Assembly (NCBI RefSeq): GCF_024713945.1
Contig: NC_134685.1
Span: 3,405,001-3,469,000 of the forward strand
Direction of reading: 5' to 3'
Origin: Dermatophagoides farinae
Lineage: Eukaryota; Arthropoda; Arachnida; Sarcoptiformes; Pyroglyphidae
Length of the DNA: 64,000 nucleotides
Below are positions 34,426 through 46,757 of this stretch, piece after piece. Every line of letters starts with the position of its first letter. Position 1 is the stretch's first letter. The notes under the pieces were generated by a model, which was not told the origin of the DNA, made no database searches, and was given only the letters and a program-made list of their open reading frames with translations. Made by a program: the position numbers and the translations under genes.

Positions 34426-36265
34426 TTAATCTTCAAGAAAAAAGAAATTACCACCGCGTTTCTGTTCAGTATCTTTGACCGAATTTAATTTATTTATTCT
34501 TGGCCGATAATTATTTGGATCACGACGAAACGTAATGTTCAGTAATTCCAAAAATCGATTCATACCAGACAGTAGTGATTGTGGTGATGTAGCAACCGTT
34601 TTTATTGATGGTGTACCTTCAAACACGATAACACGATCAGCTAGATATGTGGCCATAATAAAATCATGTTCAACAATGAATCCGGTCTTTTTGGAGTGTA
34701 GAAAAAATCTTTTAATAACTTTAGCAGCAACAAGACGTTGTTCTGAATCCAAATATGCTGATGGTTCATCGATAAGATAAACATCGGCTGGTTTACCAAG
34801 ACAAAGAATCAAAGCAATACGTTGTAATTCACCACCGGAAAGATGTCGTACTTCTTGATCAAGAATATTATCAATCTGTAATGGTTTCACGACTTCGGCT
34901 TGAAAATGTGGATGAGTAAAAAAATCACGAATTTTTTCATGTAATAACATTCGAACGGTTCCTTGTGATTTTGGACTAATCTTTTGGGGCTTATAACTAA
35001 TGTTCAATGTTGGCACATCGGATTCACCTTCATCCGGTTTTAGATTACCAGCCATCATTCGTATGAAAGTTGTTTTTCCTGTTCCATTTTCACCCAATAA
35101 AACAATAATTTCCGAATCGGTAAAAGTACCAGGTTCAACGGTTAATTCGAAAGGTCCCATACGTTTAATCATACGTGGATATTCATAACGACACATACGT
35201 TTTATTTCTTCATCAGTTGCTGTTTCGGCAACTTTAAAAACTAATGATGCTTCACGAAAACGAAGATTTTCTGTAGGCACAAATCCATCGAGAAAAATAT
35301 TGATGCCTTCACGTACAGAAAATGGCATCGTCACCACACCGTAAACACCCGGTACACCATATAAACAGCATATAAAATCGGATAAATAATCCAAAACGGA
35401 TAGATCATGTTCGACGACAATAATATATTTATTCACCTGTAATAGTGATCGTATGGCTTCGGCAGCTTTCAATCGTTGTTTCACATCCAAATAGCTGGAT
35501 GGTTCATCAAACATAAATATATCGCCATTCTGGATGCATACCATTCCGATGGTGAATCGTTGTAGTTCACCACCACTTAATTCGGATACATCACGTTCAA
35601 GTATAGCATCGGTCAAATCTAATAGTTCACAGATTTCTTCCTTATTTTTTCCGTTCATTTTTTTTATCGATCAATGTATTAACAGTACCGGCAATCGTTT
35701 TCGGTAATTGATCAACATATTGTGGTTTTATTATGGCTTTTAGATCATCTTCGAGTATACGTGTGAAATAATTTTGCAATTCTGAACCACGAAAATAAAC
35801 AAGTATTTCTTGCCAATCAGGTGCATCGACACCATATCGTCCAAGATTTGGTTTCAATTTACCTGCCAAAACTTTCAATGCTGTCGATTTACCGATACCA
35901 TTAGTGCCAACCAAACCGAGCACTTCACCCGGTCTCGGTGTTGGTAGACGATGAAGTTTAAATGAATTTGGACCAAAACGATGGGTCGTTTCTGAGCTTA
36001 AATTCGATGGTAAATTAATAATGGTGATTGCACCAAGTGGACATTTTTTGATACAAATACCACAACCAATACATAATTCTTCACTGATTTTTGAAATCTT
36101 ATCATTCTGTGTTACTTCAATACACAATTTACCCATACGTACAACTGGACAGGATTTTTTACATTCAAGACGACAACGTTTTGGTTTACATTTATCATGA
36201 TTAACAATAGCGATCCGGGTCAAAGATTCTTGTGTTTCTTGTTGTTTATGTTTGGGTGGCGCCAT
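34426..36265 (-). CDS. ABCE1: ABCE1 (RLI1/pixie) ribosome-recycling ATPase, frame interrupted once
   Basis: Two overlapping frames, 36265-35642 (207 codons) and 35658-34426, together cover the whole protein. The first has two 4Fe-4S clusters ([14 protein letters not shown] and [12 protein letters not shown]) and the first Walker A (GTNGIGKST). The second has the first LSGGELQR and FDEPSSYLD, then the second ATPase with [17 protein letters not shown] and [13 protein letters not shown]1 splits post-termination ribosomes in the cytosol. The frames meet at an A8 run (minus strand, 35665-35658). Counting one A fewer gives 612 residues, close to the family's roughly 600, and the expected spacing between the domains. 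A base-call or assembly error in the homopolymer is the likeliest cause. A GTAAGT donor at about 36341 suggests an intron in the 5' leader. Confidence 0.95.
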
Positions 36266-36722
36266 ATCGTTGTTCTTTCAACACGGAAAAAATGAGAATT
36301 TTAAAAATTGGTTTATTAAAATCGGTTTTTTACTTACCTTACAAATGTAAATATTTTCAGATGATTTAGATTTTTATTGTTGAATCTTTGGCGGCGGCGA
36401 CGGCGGATACACGCATGCAATTTGTATAATAAATATTGAAACAAAAATGTACGGAAAGAGAACGATCACATGTGTGCAACTGTATTCATGTCAACGTTGA
36501 ACATTCAATCGAGTGATGAACGAATTAAATCAGATAATCGATACTAGCAAAACACTTTTATCTCCATCTTATCGACACTAGATGACACTATTGAGAGAAT
36601 TAATTGTTTTCCAACAAATCCAATAATCATCAATCAAATTAATTAATGTTAATGTTAATCTTTTTTATTTGATTTAATTATACATTAGCTATTCCAAACA
36701 TTAATCAATCTAGTCAATGAAT
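36266..36722. other. Intergenic, ABCE1 promoter and NDUFS8 3' UTR
   Basis: Holds the ABCE1 5' leader with a probable intron (donor GTAAGT at about 36341 on minus). A short GC-rich block (GCGGCGGCGACGGCGG) at about 36389-36405 stands out in AT-rich DNA and may mark the ABCE1 promoter. Confidence 0.5.
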
Positions 36723-37417
36723 CTATCTATAAAGATGATCAGCCTCTAGATTGGCAGCAATTTCCATTTCCCATTTATCACCATTTTCTAATAATTTTTC
36801 TTTATTATACAATAATTCTTCACGAGTTTCGGTTGCATATTCAAAATTCGGTCCTTCAACAATAGCATCGACAGGACAGGCTTCTTGGCAGAAACCACAA
36901 TAGATACATTTGGTCATATCGATATCATATCTAGTCGTACGACGGCTACCATCTGAACGTTCTTCAGCTTCAATGGTTATAGCCTGTGCCGGACAAATGG
37001 CTTCACATAATTTACATGCAATACAACGTTCTTCACCCGATGGATATCGTCTTAATGCATGTTCACCACGAAAACGTGGTGATAACGGTCCTTTTTCAAA
37101 TGGATAATTTATCGTTGCTGGTTCTTTAAACATTTGGCCTAATACGACACCCATACCGCTAATTAATTCAGCATACATTATACCACCGATTGTATTGTCG
37201 AGAACTTTTTTTGCTGTCAATTCTTCATAATCATTGACAATGAAATAAGTGCCTTTCGAAAGAGCATTTGATGTTGTTATCGAACGTGATGATAGCAATA
37301 CCGATCGAGCCACTGATGATCTTGAAACCAAACAACGACCTGGAATTGAAATTTTTGCAACATTATTAATGGATTAAAATATTCACATCAAAAATTACCG
37401 ATATTTAATGCAAACAT
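36723..37417 (-). CDS. NDUFS8: NADH dehydrogenase (ubiquinone) Fe-S protein 8 (TYKY subunit), 211 aa
   Basis: Two exons on minus: a 19-nt first exon 37417-37399 coding MFALNI, and 37339-36723. The 59-bp intron has GTAATT and TTCCAG ends, phase 1. The N-terminus is Arg/Ser-rich without acids, as expected for a mitochondrial presequence. Two 4Fe-4S ferredoxin motifs follow (C112, C115, C118, C122 and C151, C154, C157, C161), the binding sites for clusters N6a and N6b in the peripheral arm of complex I. Length agrees with the family (about 210). Its promoter region is shared with the divergent carrier gene to the right. Confidence 0.96.
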
Positions 37418-37692
37418 AATTGGAGAAAAATGTTGATGATTGATGTTTGCGGGATAAATAATAAAAAATGTCCTTTGGCAAGCTGACACGATAATGTTGT
37501 TTATAATATGGCAGGAAACTTTTTTTTCGCAAAATATTTTTTCCAGAAAATTTCCAAACAAATGCATCATCTGATCAACAGATGGCGTGGTGACAATAAA
37601 TAAATAAATTTATTCGAATTTTTTCCCAAGTATTTATAATCGAAAATGTTTAATTCTTGTTCGTTTGATCGTTGATTTTCGATAGTTCGATC
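37418..37692. promoter_or_regulatory. Bidirectional promoter region, NDUFS8 / SLC25A51-like
   Basis: Only 275 bp separate the two divergent ATG codons, so both promoters must lie here or overlap the genes. I see no TATA box placed convincingly for either direction. The sequence is moderately AT-rich and lacks long simple repeats, unlike most intergenic DNA in the window. Confidence 0.65.
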
Positions 37693-38580
37693 ATGATTAA
37701 TGATAATCAACGTGATTATCATCATGATTTGCATGATAAATCAAAATTTATCGGTTCCGAATATCTATGTGGTATGGGTGCAGGATTATTGAGTGTGATC
37801 GTTACGTTTCCAGTAAATAAACTTATGTTTCGACAAAGTGTATGGGGATTTGATGTAGTTAGTGCCATACGTCAATTACGTATCGAAGGTATCGGTTATC
37901 TATATCGTGGTATTGGACCACCATTATTTGTCAAGCCATTAACATCATCATTAATGTTTGGTACATATAATCAATTTTATCGAATGTTATGGATGAAAAA
38001 TGATGGCTATAATTTACAAGCTTCATTGATTGCCTCATTATTATCTGGTGCTACCGAAGCATTGGTATCGACTCCATTCGAACGTGTACAGATGATATTA
38101 CAGGATGGTCGTTTCAATAATCAATATACAAATATGTTTGATACATTTTATCAGATACGTCGTTATGGTATACAGGAATATTATCGTGGATTTCGTATCA
38201 CCGTACTGCGTAATGGACCATCAACATTTCTTTATTTTTGTAGTCTTGATTATTGTGAGCAACGGTTATCCAACGAATTATCATCGCTATCAACAACCAA
38301 GCATCATCAATTTGTACGAAAATTTATTACCGGTGCATTATTGGGTGCTACAATATCCACACTAATCTATCCATTAAATGTTATACGTACAAGAATACAG
38401 ATACAGCCAATAGGTACGAAACATATGACCATACGTACAGCATTCGAACAATTATTGATGGAACGTATCGGTACTGAACGTTCATTAGTGGCCGGTATAC
38501 ATGCTAATCTAGTGCGATCATTTCTACATTGGGGTTGTTTAACGGCCATTTCAGATTTGATTCGAAATAAAATCAATTAA
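37693..38580 (+). CDS. SLC25A51: Mitochondrial carrier, SLC25A51/52 (MCART1)-like, putative NAD+ importer, 295 aa
   Basis: Single exon; the ATG at 37693 is the first in frame. The protein has three repeats with carrier-type motifs at the odd helices: TFPVNKLMFRQ, STPFERVQMILQD and YPLNVIRTRIQIQ. The start EYLCGMGAG, the block YLYRGIGPPL and the short inter-helix loops are characteristic of the SLC25A51/52 group rather than ADP/ATP or phosphate carriers. In vertebrates SLC25A51 brings NAD+ into the mitochondrial matrix; the same substrate here is inferred from family membership. Length matches the family (about 297). It is divergent to NDUFS8, whose complex oxidises matrix NADH. Confidence 0.88.
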   Translation: MINDNQRDYHHDLHDKSKFIGSEYLCGMGAGLLSVIVTFPVNKLMFRQSVWGFDVVSAIRQLRIEGIGYLYRGIGPPLFVKPLTSSLMFGTYNQFYRMLWMKNDGYNLQASLIASLLSGATEALVSTPFERVQMILQDGRFNNQYTNMFDTFYQIRRYGIQEYYRGFRITVLRNGPSTFLYFCSLDYCEQRLSNELSSLSTTKHHQFVRKFITGALLGATISTLIYPLNVIRTRIQIQPIGTKHMTIRTAFEQLLMERIGTERSLVAGIHANLVRSFLHWGCLTAISDLIRNKIN

Positions 38581-40123
38581 CCAACAGACTCATCAATCTT
38601 TTCCATTCTTTTTATGTCAATTTCATTTTGTGAAATGAAAAACAAAATCCGGTTTCAAAATCCTAATGATTGTCGGAAATAATCATTTATTTGAGATATG
38701 AATGATTGTAATCCGATTATCATCATAAAATGAAAGGAACATTGACTACCGATTACCTATATAGATAATCGATAAAGAAATTAAATGGCTGATTTCTATT
38801 TTTTTTCACTCTCACTCATCTGCTGTTCTCCTTTTGATCTGAATTATTCAAATGAATCAATGTGTAATACATAAAAATGTCAAAAAAATGATGAACGCGT
38901 GCATTTGATTATTTATGATGCAAATCAGAAGATGAAAAAAATTCATCCCATCCAATCATCAAATAATCAAAGGAAGGAATTAAAAAAATATTTCTTGATC
39001 ACACGAGCACAATAATTTTGTGGGCTTGTCAAATGAATTGAATGGATTTATGGAGAACAAAATGAAAGATTTATCGGTATTGATGGCCATATATTGTTTT
39101 GGCATTATTTTCCATTAAACCGGATGATGATGATAATTGAGTGATGATGAGATGATCTTTCATTCACAATTCGTCTTCCATATTAACATACGACAACAAC
39201 AGCAACAGGTAATATTAAACACTTCCTTGTTTATTTATTGCTGTCATCATCATCATCATCAACAACAACTATCATCACATCATCAAATGACCAATCTGTC
39301 AGGATCTCATTTTTCGACAATAATACCCGGCTAGATAAAAAAAACAATCAAACAGAAGAAAAAAACTTCCGATATACACTCCTAACGCGTTTATACGCGT
39401 AATCCTTATAGGACACGAACGGGAAAGCGAACAACGAGGTTTGGATTTTTCTGAAATTTTTCAATTTTTTAATGAAAAGTTTTTTTTTTATTTTTTGAAT
39501 TGATGGATAAAAAACAAAATGTTTATGGTCATGAGGACATTGATCATTATCATTATATTTGGCCATCGATAAAATTAAAATTCATCATTATCATCATTCA
39601 CACCAACGAGGAAAAAAATTTAATTACACATCCAAAATGTGTGTGTGAGATATGAATTTATTTATTTCTTTCAATCGTTATCGTTTTTATTCATTATCTT
39701 CATTATATGTACATGATTTTAAGAAAAGGAAAAAAAATTGTCGACTATAATAGATCGGAAATAAACACACAAACACACACGACATCAATCAATCAATCAA
39801 TCAACCAATCAATCGCAAATGAATGATGGGAAACCACGCAAGAAAATTGTTATTATTTTTTTGAATGAATGAAACATTTGAATAATTATCATCAGACTTG
39901 TGTGTGTTTATGAGAAGAAAAAAAACCATGAGAGCAGCAATGTCAATTATTATTATATGTTTTCGAAGAAAAAGATTTATGTGTGTGTGAATTAATATAA
40001 TGTGTGATGTGTGATGTGATCAATTTGAAAATTGAAAATCCCTTGTATATGTAAGTGTGTGCATTAATAATGAGTAGCATATAATTTGATTTTGTTTGTT
40101 TGTTTGTTTGTTTGTCTGTTGTT
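38581..40123. other. Intergenic between convergent genes
   Basis: Contains the 3' UTRs of the carrier (plus) and of the secreted protein (minus). Mostly simple sequence, with CAAT repeats near 39785-39815. A pair of ACGCGT palindromes lies at 39385-39400. No gene recognised. Confidence 0.5.
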
Positions 40124-41299
40124 TTAAAATTGTGGCACATCCGTATCATTCACTTCAATGCCACATACATCGGATATAAAATAATCCATACAAGCTTGGT
40201 ATAGTTGTATCTGAGCAATAATCGATGAATTCGTGGACGATGGATATTTATCTTCTGATTCCACACGACATTGGCTATGATAATTCAAAACTTGACTTTC
40301 TAAATCTTCTTGTAGACGTTTATTTTTAATTTCTTTTTCTGCTTTGCCAAAATCATATCCACCTTCTTGTGTGAACCAACCCTCGGATCGTAATGCACAA
40401 GCAGCAATCTGTTCACGATGTTGTTCAACCGATTCACGTGTTATATTCGCCGGTAATGCTGTGGTTTCCAAACATTTCGTTATCACATTAGCTTTGGCTA
40501 ATTTTTCTTGTTCACTTGGTTCTAATTCGGGACATTTGCCCCAATTAATTTGTGGTGATTGTGGCAGACTATTCATTGTAGATGTTTGAACATTATTGCC
40601 ACTGACACCACCAGTACCGCCATGATTGCCATCTAATCCGCCATTAACATTTGTATTTTGCAAATGAATCGGTTTATTATTAACACCAATGTTTGGTGAT
40701 TGTTGCGGTGGCGATGATGATGAACGGATATTTGGACCACCACCATTACCACCGATCGATTGATGTTGCCGGCCAAATTGTTGAGCAATAACTGGCTGTT
40801 GCTGTTGTTGTTGTTGATGATGATGATGATGTAAATGTCCAACATTTGCCGAACCGGATGTTGGAATATTATTTACACCTGGTATTGGATGGTTATTATG
40901 AGCATCACCACCATTATTGACAGCAGCAGCAGCTGCAACAGCAGCCAATGATTGTTGTGCTGCCAATAATTGTTGTGTTTGTCTTTGTAATTGTGCAAGC
41001 TGTTCAAGTAAATCTTGTTGCTGTTCAAGGGTCAATAACGTTGGTTGTTGTTGCTGATGTTGTTGTGGTTTATTATTGATAATCGTATTCGATTGTGTTG
41101 ATGCCGATGTTTGTAACGGAATCGATGACGATGATGATGATGATGATGAAGATTGTGGTTGTATTGCCAATTTTACCGATGTATTTTGATGTGGAATGTT
41201 GTTGTTGTTGCTGTTATTAGTATTAGCATCGACAATAATGACCATTATTGCCAATGGTAATAGGAATGTATTTAACATTGTTAACATCATACGAAACAT
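40124..41299 (-). CDS. Secreted protein with a Gln/Ser-rich middle and six-cysteine C-terminal domain, 391 aa
   Basis: Single exon. Residues 1-25 form a signal peptide (hydrophobic MLNTFLLPLAIMVIIV, cleavage after about Ala25). Residues 26-250 are low complexity: Ser, Gln, Asn, Gly and His runs, with a Gln/Leu-rich possible coiled coil at 88-120. The C-terminal part (about 252-391) is not low complexity, looks helical and has six Cys at 256, 276, 301, 344, 370 and 379, suggesting three disulfides. I do not recognise the family. The C5-x8-C6 spacing recalls odorant-binding proteins, but the diagnostic C2-x3-C3 spacing is absent. An extracellular role is all that the sequence supports. Confidence 0.8.
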   Translation of the reverse strand: MFRMMLTMLNTFLLPLAIMVIIVDANTNNSNNNNIPHQNTSVKLAIQPQSSSSSSSSSSIPLQTSASTQSNTIINNKPQQHQQQQPTLLTLEQQQDLLEQLAQLQRQTQQLLAAQQSLAAVAAAAAVNNGGDAHNNHPIPGVNNIPTSGSANVGHLHHHHHQQQQQQQPVIAQQFGRQHQSIGGNGGGPNIRSSSSPPQQSPNIGVNNKPIHLQNTNVNGGLDGNHGGTGGVSGNNVQTSTMNSLPQSPQINWGKCPELEPSEQEKLAKANVITKCLETTALPANITRESVEQHREQIAACALRSEGWFTQEGGYDFGKAEKEIKNKRLQEDLESQVLNYHSQCRVESEDKYPSSTNSSIIAQIQLYQACMDYFISDVCGIEVNDTDVPQF

Positions 41300-44200
41300 G
41301 ATTGATGAAATTTGAAATCGTGAAGACTACTAGAAAAAACGATGACCAATAAAGGGGTAAATTGGCGAATTAGAAAAAAAAAGTTCGATGAACCCGGTTT
41401 TTCTCCTGTTTCTTTTTCTTCTTTTCAATCAAAAGATCGACGATCTTCAATGATTGTAATTAACAAAGACAAAATTGTAAAAAAATGAATGATGAAATTC
41501 AAAAAAAAGTCGACTAGAAATTGTAGCTGAGAATGAACATAATAAATTTTTTTTTTTTGAATAAAAAAGAAAGAATTTATCGATGATTTTTAGTTCCAGA
41601 ATTTAATATTAAATTGAATGGATAAAATACACAATACCAATGAAACAAGCACTAAAAAAACACACAGATATACACAATCGACCGACCGAGCGACCGAATC
41701 AGAAAAAAAAATTGAATGAAATCGAAAATTTTTCATACAAGTTTCTGTCTTTATATACTGGCCATATTGAATGGATGGACGGTCGTCTCTCACTCTCTCA
41801 TTATTTTTTGGCCACTTCTTTACTTTTTTTTACATTTTCTCTTTATTCAAGATTTCTCTCTCAATATTTTCTTGGTTACTTGTCTGATAAAAACAAGCCG
41901 AAACTTGCAGACATTGGTTATTTTTTTCGTACACACACACACACAATGTACAACGAGAGAAAACGAAAACTTATAAATATTGATAAAATGATGACGATGG
42001 TCACCTGGACAATATGGATTGTAAAGAAAAACGTAAAAAGTTAATAAGGATTATCATGAAAAAAAACGAGGAATGTAATCAGTCCAAAAAACGAGTATAC
42101 TGACATCTGATTATCTTAATCTTATCAAAATGGATATCATGTTGAATGAATTTCAATTTAAATTAAATTCGACTGAAAATAGTTTGGTCATCAATAATTG
42201 ATGGATTAAACAGAAACGCAGAAAGCAGATGACAAATAAACTCAGATGATGATACCATCTATTTATTGTTTGTCGATATTGTAGGTGTACGGTGATAAAT
42301 CGAAAACAGTTGTTATTGTCGTTGTTGATTTTGATGAAACTCATTTATGACAAGCTGAAACGATTTGAATTACGATGGCAATAATGATGATGATGATGAT
42401 GATGAAGAAAATCATTGTGGTTCCGAGCTCTAATGTCCATCTTTTCTACTTCCGGCCGAAATCGACAATCAATGATTTTTTCTGTATGTTTGTTTGTGGT
42501 TTCTTTGTTCGTTCGAAATCCCCTCTTTTTGTCTCTTTCCACACACACACACTCAAGTATTTATTATTGGAACAAAATCACCCGGATCATTGTGTCGTGA
42601 TCGTAATTGTTTCCGTTTTTTTCCAATTGGCAATTTGGTCATTCTTCTGATGATGATGATGATTTGGCCATTTTGTAAACAAAAACAAAAAACTTTTCTA
42701 ATTTTTTTCCGACGTTTTCGTGTTCACCCTGAAGATAGATTTGGTCAGCTAAATCAAAATCATGTGACAGGTAACCGGATTTGATTGACCGATATTTTGG
42801 TTTTTTTCATTGATTGATTTTTGTTTTGTTGTATGATTTAAAAAAGTGTACTTCCTTGATATTATTTATTTATTTTTTTTCAAACAAATGCAACAAACAA
42901 AACGAAAATTGCAAAAAAAAATAAAAATAAAAAATCTTTTGTTTCAAACAAAATAAACTTCCTGGAAAAAAAATTTCGGAAAAAATATTTCCAATCAAAT
43001 CGACAAGAAAAAAAATGACATTTTCTTTTGTTATCTTTCAATCATGATCAATGAATTTGTGGACATCGTATTGTGTGTGATCCTGATTGAAACAAATGGA
43101 TTATAAAATGAAAGAAATTGGCCAGTGAGACATAAGATACGAAAAATGTGTCGTATTTCTCTTTTTTTTGTGAAAATTATTTCATTTCATTTGGTTGAAT
43201 AAAACAAATTTAAATAAATAAAAATATGACAAACTTGTCAACAACAAGGTGTGTGAAATGGCTATTTTTGACCTAAATATAATTGTCAATATAAAAAAAT
43301 TTATATATTTGGGAAGAAAAAAACACACTACACACACACACACAGCTCGAAAATAAATGATTATAGGATATATTTTTGTAAACAAAACAAAATGTTGACA
43401 AAAAACTATTTATTTATGTGGTCATTTTTTTCTGAATTTGAGAAATAATATTGTCCAAATGAGAATAACTCTCGAATAATCATCGATGACATTCACATTC
43501 ACACACAGAATGATAAAATTATCGTATTTTTGATCAAATTAGGCCAGAAAAAAAATATACACTAGCCATTCATATCATCACCATCTCCATAATAATTATG
43601 AAATGACGATAATGGTAATGGCCTTAAAAAATTGTCATTAATAACAATTATTAACAAAAATATTCTCCTCAAGATAAACAAAACAAAAAAATGAAGATAT
43701 CATCAATAAATGATGATATAGCTGTAGTTGGTAAATATTGTTTTGAAATTGACTTTTAATCGATATGTAACAGGTAATGACCAGAAAAAATGTCAACAAT
43801 GATAAAATAGATGAAAATTGACCATCGATATTTTTTGTTCTTTAATGGTTTGAATTGTAAAGAACAACAAAAAACGAATGAATGAATATCATTATGATTA
43901 TAACGATGGTATCTGCTGTTGTTTTTTTCGTGCCTTACTATCATCATCATTATAATATGATCCTTTCAACTAAAAATTGACACAAACATATTTTATATAC
44001 AAGTGGGCTGACAATAATCAAGACCAAAATGGCCAAAATACCGGACTGCTGATGACCAAAGAAGAAGAAGGTGAAAATTTAGGTCATTGAACTAACTTTA
44101 GGTCATCATCATGAAGATTATGATGATGATTATGTGATTAGACTTAAATTCGCTTTTTTTACATATAATCCTTCTTTTTTTAAAAAATTACACATATTAC

Positions 44201-45828
44201 TTGAGAAACAGAGAGGTCATCTGATTACGGGTAGCCAGGTTTTTTCTGTTCATTAAATTATTTATATAACTAAATTAAGATTCACCAAAAACACACCAAA
44301 CGAACAAACGACACATATACTTGTTTGTGATGATGATGATGATGATAATGATGGAAAGAAAAATTTTCTTTGCTTTCAATTGAAATTATTGGCGGATGAA
44401 TGAAAAAACTAATTCGATTTGATTTGAAATCCATATCGAATGAAATGAAATTGAAAAGAAAGACATAAAAAAATCTAGAAATAAACACACACACAGTCAA
44501 TTAGTATGAAAAAAAACGAAAAAAAAAATTCATTTCAATTCCGATAAGATCTTAAAGGCTAAGGTTGATGATTACAGTAGCTGAAATCTTTGTCGGTAAA
44601 AAGACAAAAAAGGTCAAATTAATATTTGACCGATATTATCATCATCAATGATGGTTTTTTGTTTTGTTTTCACGATTTCATTATGTCTCACATAGACACA
44701 CATATGGATTGATGTCATCGTGATGACAAGATATTTTAATGGAAATTATATAAAAAAAGAATGAAAACTTTTTTTGTATTGTGATTTGGAGAATGTTTCC
44801 TTGTTTGGCTGTTCATCATTGATTGATTTTCAACCATTTAATTTTTCAGCAATGATTTATTGTTCATTTTTTTTTTGATTGAATTTGGAAGAAAACGCGA
44901 CATTTGTCATGTTTCGATAAATAGATTGTGTAATTAATTGTTGAACAAGAGAAAAAATTTTGTTTGTGGAAAATAAACCAGATGAATAAATAATTTCATT
45001 TTTGTTTAATAAATCAAAAAATAAAAGTGAAATTGAAAATGAATTTAAAAGATAAAATCAGTGTGTGACGAAAGTGATTTACGAAATCAAATGTTTTCAC
45101 CAAAACAAAAGAAACAATGATTTCATCATAAAAAATTTGTCAAAGAAAATTGTTTTTTTGAAAACATTCATTCATGAATCAATGGTCAAGTATACAATGA
45201 TAATCATTGTAGCATGTATTAGAGATTAGCACAATTTTTTTTTTGGTTTATTCAATCATTTTGTCACTGAGAAAATAAAATCAGATAAGATAAATGACCA
45301 TGGCAATGACCAAAAATAACAAATGTGCCAATCAAAACAAGTCAATGTCACTCTACAGCCACCAAACCAGAACCATCAAAACCAAATAGCCTTGACCATT
45401 GATGATGGCCCAAAAGAAACAAAAAGAATCAATCAATCAATCAATAATCACATTTGAATTATTTTGTTTTTTGTTTATTCATCGGGTATATTTTTTCGAT
45501 TTTTAAAAAAAAATGACAAATTTACCATTTTCATGGCAACAACAAACAATTATAAAATTACAATTTCAATTTGCAAGAATTCAATAAATAATAGGCCCAC
45601 ACTTATCGATAATGATTGGAATCAGTTGTCATTTATTTTTTTGAATTGAAATTCAATTCATTTTTTTTCATTTTTGTTACACAATTTTTTTTGGAAAATC
45701 GGAATTGAAAAGGTGTCTTGTGTGTGTCAAATGAAAACGAAAAATAAATTGTAAATAAATGAACAAATGCTGATGATGATGATGATGATGATGAATAAAA
45801 ATGATGATTGATTGACTGATATTTACAT

Positions 45829-45868
<40 letters not shown>

Positions 45869-46757
45869 ATAAAATAATTTCGAAACAAAATTCTTGTTAA
45901 TCGAATAATAAAATTGCCATTGAATTGAATCAGTCATGAAGATTGTTTGTTGTTGTTTTTTTCAAATCAAAACATTGATGACATTCATGTGTGTGTAAAA
46001 GTTTAAAAAATGTGTTCATGTTTAAACAATTTTCAATTAATTTTTTACAAAAGGGTTACTATTTTAATTTTATTAGAATTAGAATATATATTGAATCATC
46101 TATGATCAATGGCCAATGGATGGATAGATGTTATATTAACAACAAATAAATTCATTTTTTTTTTTTTTTTTTGAAAGAAAGTAAAATTCAAAAAACGATG
46201 CTAAAAATAATAACAATAAATGACGATTGAAAGATGTGTGTGTGTGTGTGTGTTTTGAAGGCAATAGATTTTCATTTTTACCTGAATTGTTTTCCAAACT
46301 TGTTAACAATAAAAAAAATTCAATCAATTTGAAATGGGCGATGAAACAATTGATTTGCGGACACTTTATTCCTTCAGTTCATCATCATCATCATCACAAA
46401 CAAACAAATACAAATTTTCAATAACAAAAAAAATTTTCGGAATGTTTTTTTCAAAAATGAGTTGAACAGAAGTTTACCAGAGAAAAATTCAAATTTTTCA
46501 CAATTTGATTCACAAATGAAATAAAAGTTTTGTCAAATTGATTGTGATGTGATGGTAAATCTAAAACAAAACAAAAACAAAAACAAAAGTTTAGAGAAAA
46601 ATTGAATTTTACAAACAAATTGCACAAACCTAATTGAGAAATGTAATGATGACAATGCAATGTGATTCTTCTTCTCCTCTTTCTTTTCTTGATCTTTGTT
46701 GAAACATATCACACATTCATTTAATAGAATCAAAAAACCAAATAATTCGTTAATCAA
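41300..46757. other. Intergenic, 5.5 kb, no gene seen
   Basis: Between two minus-strand genes. It holds the promoter of the secreted-protein gene at its left end and the 3' UTR of the MADF-BESS gene at its right end. The rest is ATC/GAT, CA/TG, GA and poly-A/T simple sequence; frames of up to 134 codons look like chance. Confidence 0.5.
45832..45861. repeat. (GA)n microsatellite
   Basis: A perfect GA run of about 30 bp in intergenic DNA. Confidence 0.9.

Noticed and set aside
34426-36265. Two separate ABC/ferredoxin genes
   Set aside because: The two frames are the front and back of one ABCE1 protein, with correct domain order and spacing.
40124-41299. Odorant-binding protein
   Set aside because: Only the last C-x8-C spacing fits; the diagnostic C-x3-C pair is missing and the protein is far too long.
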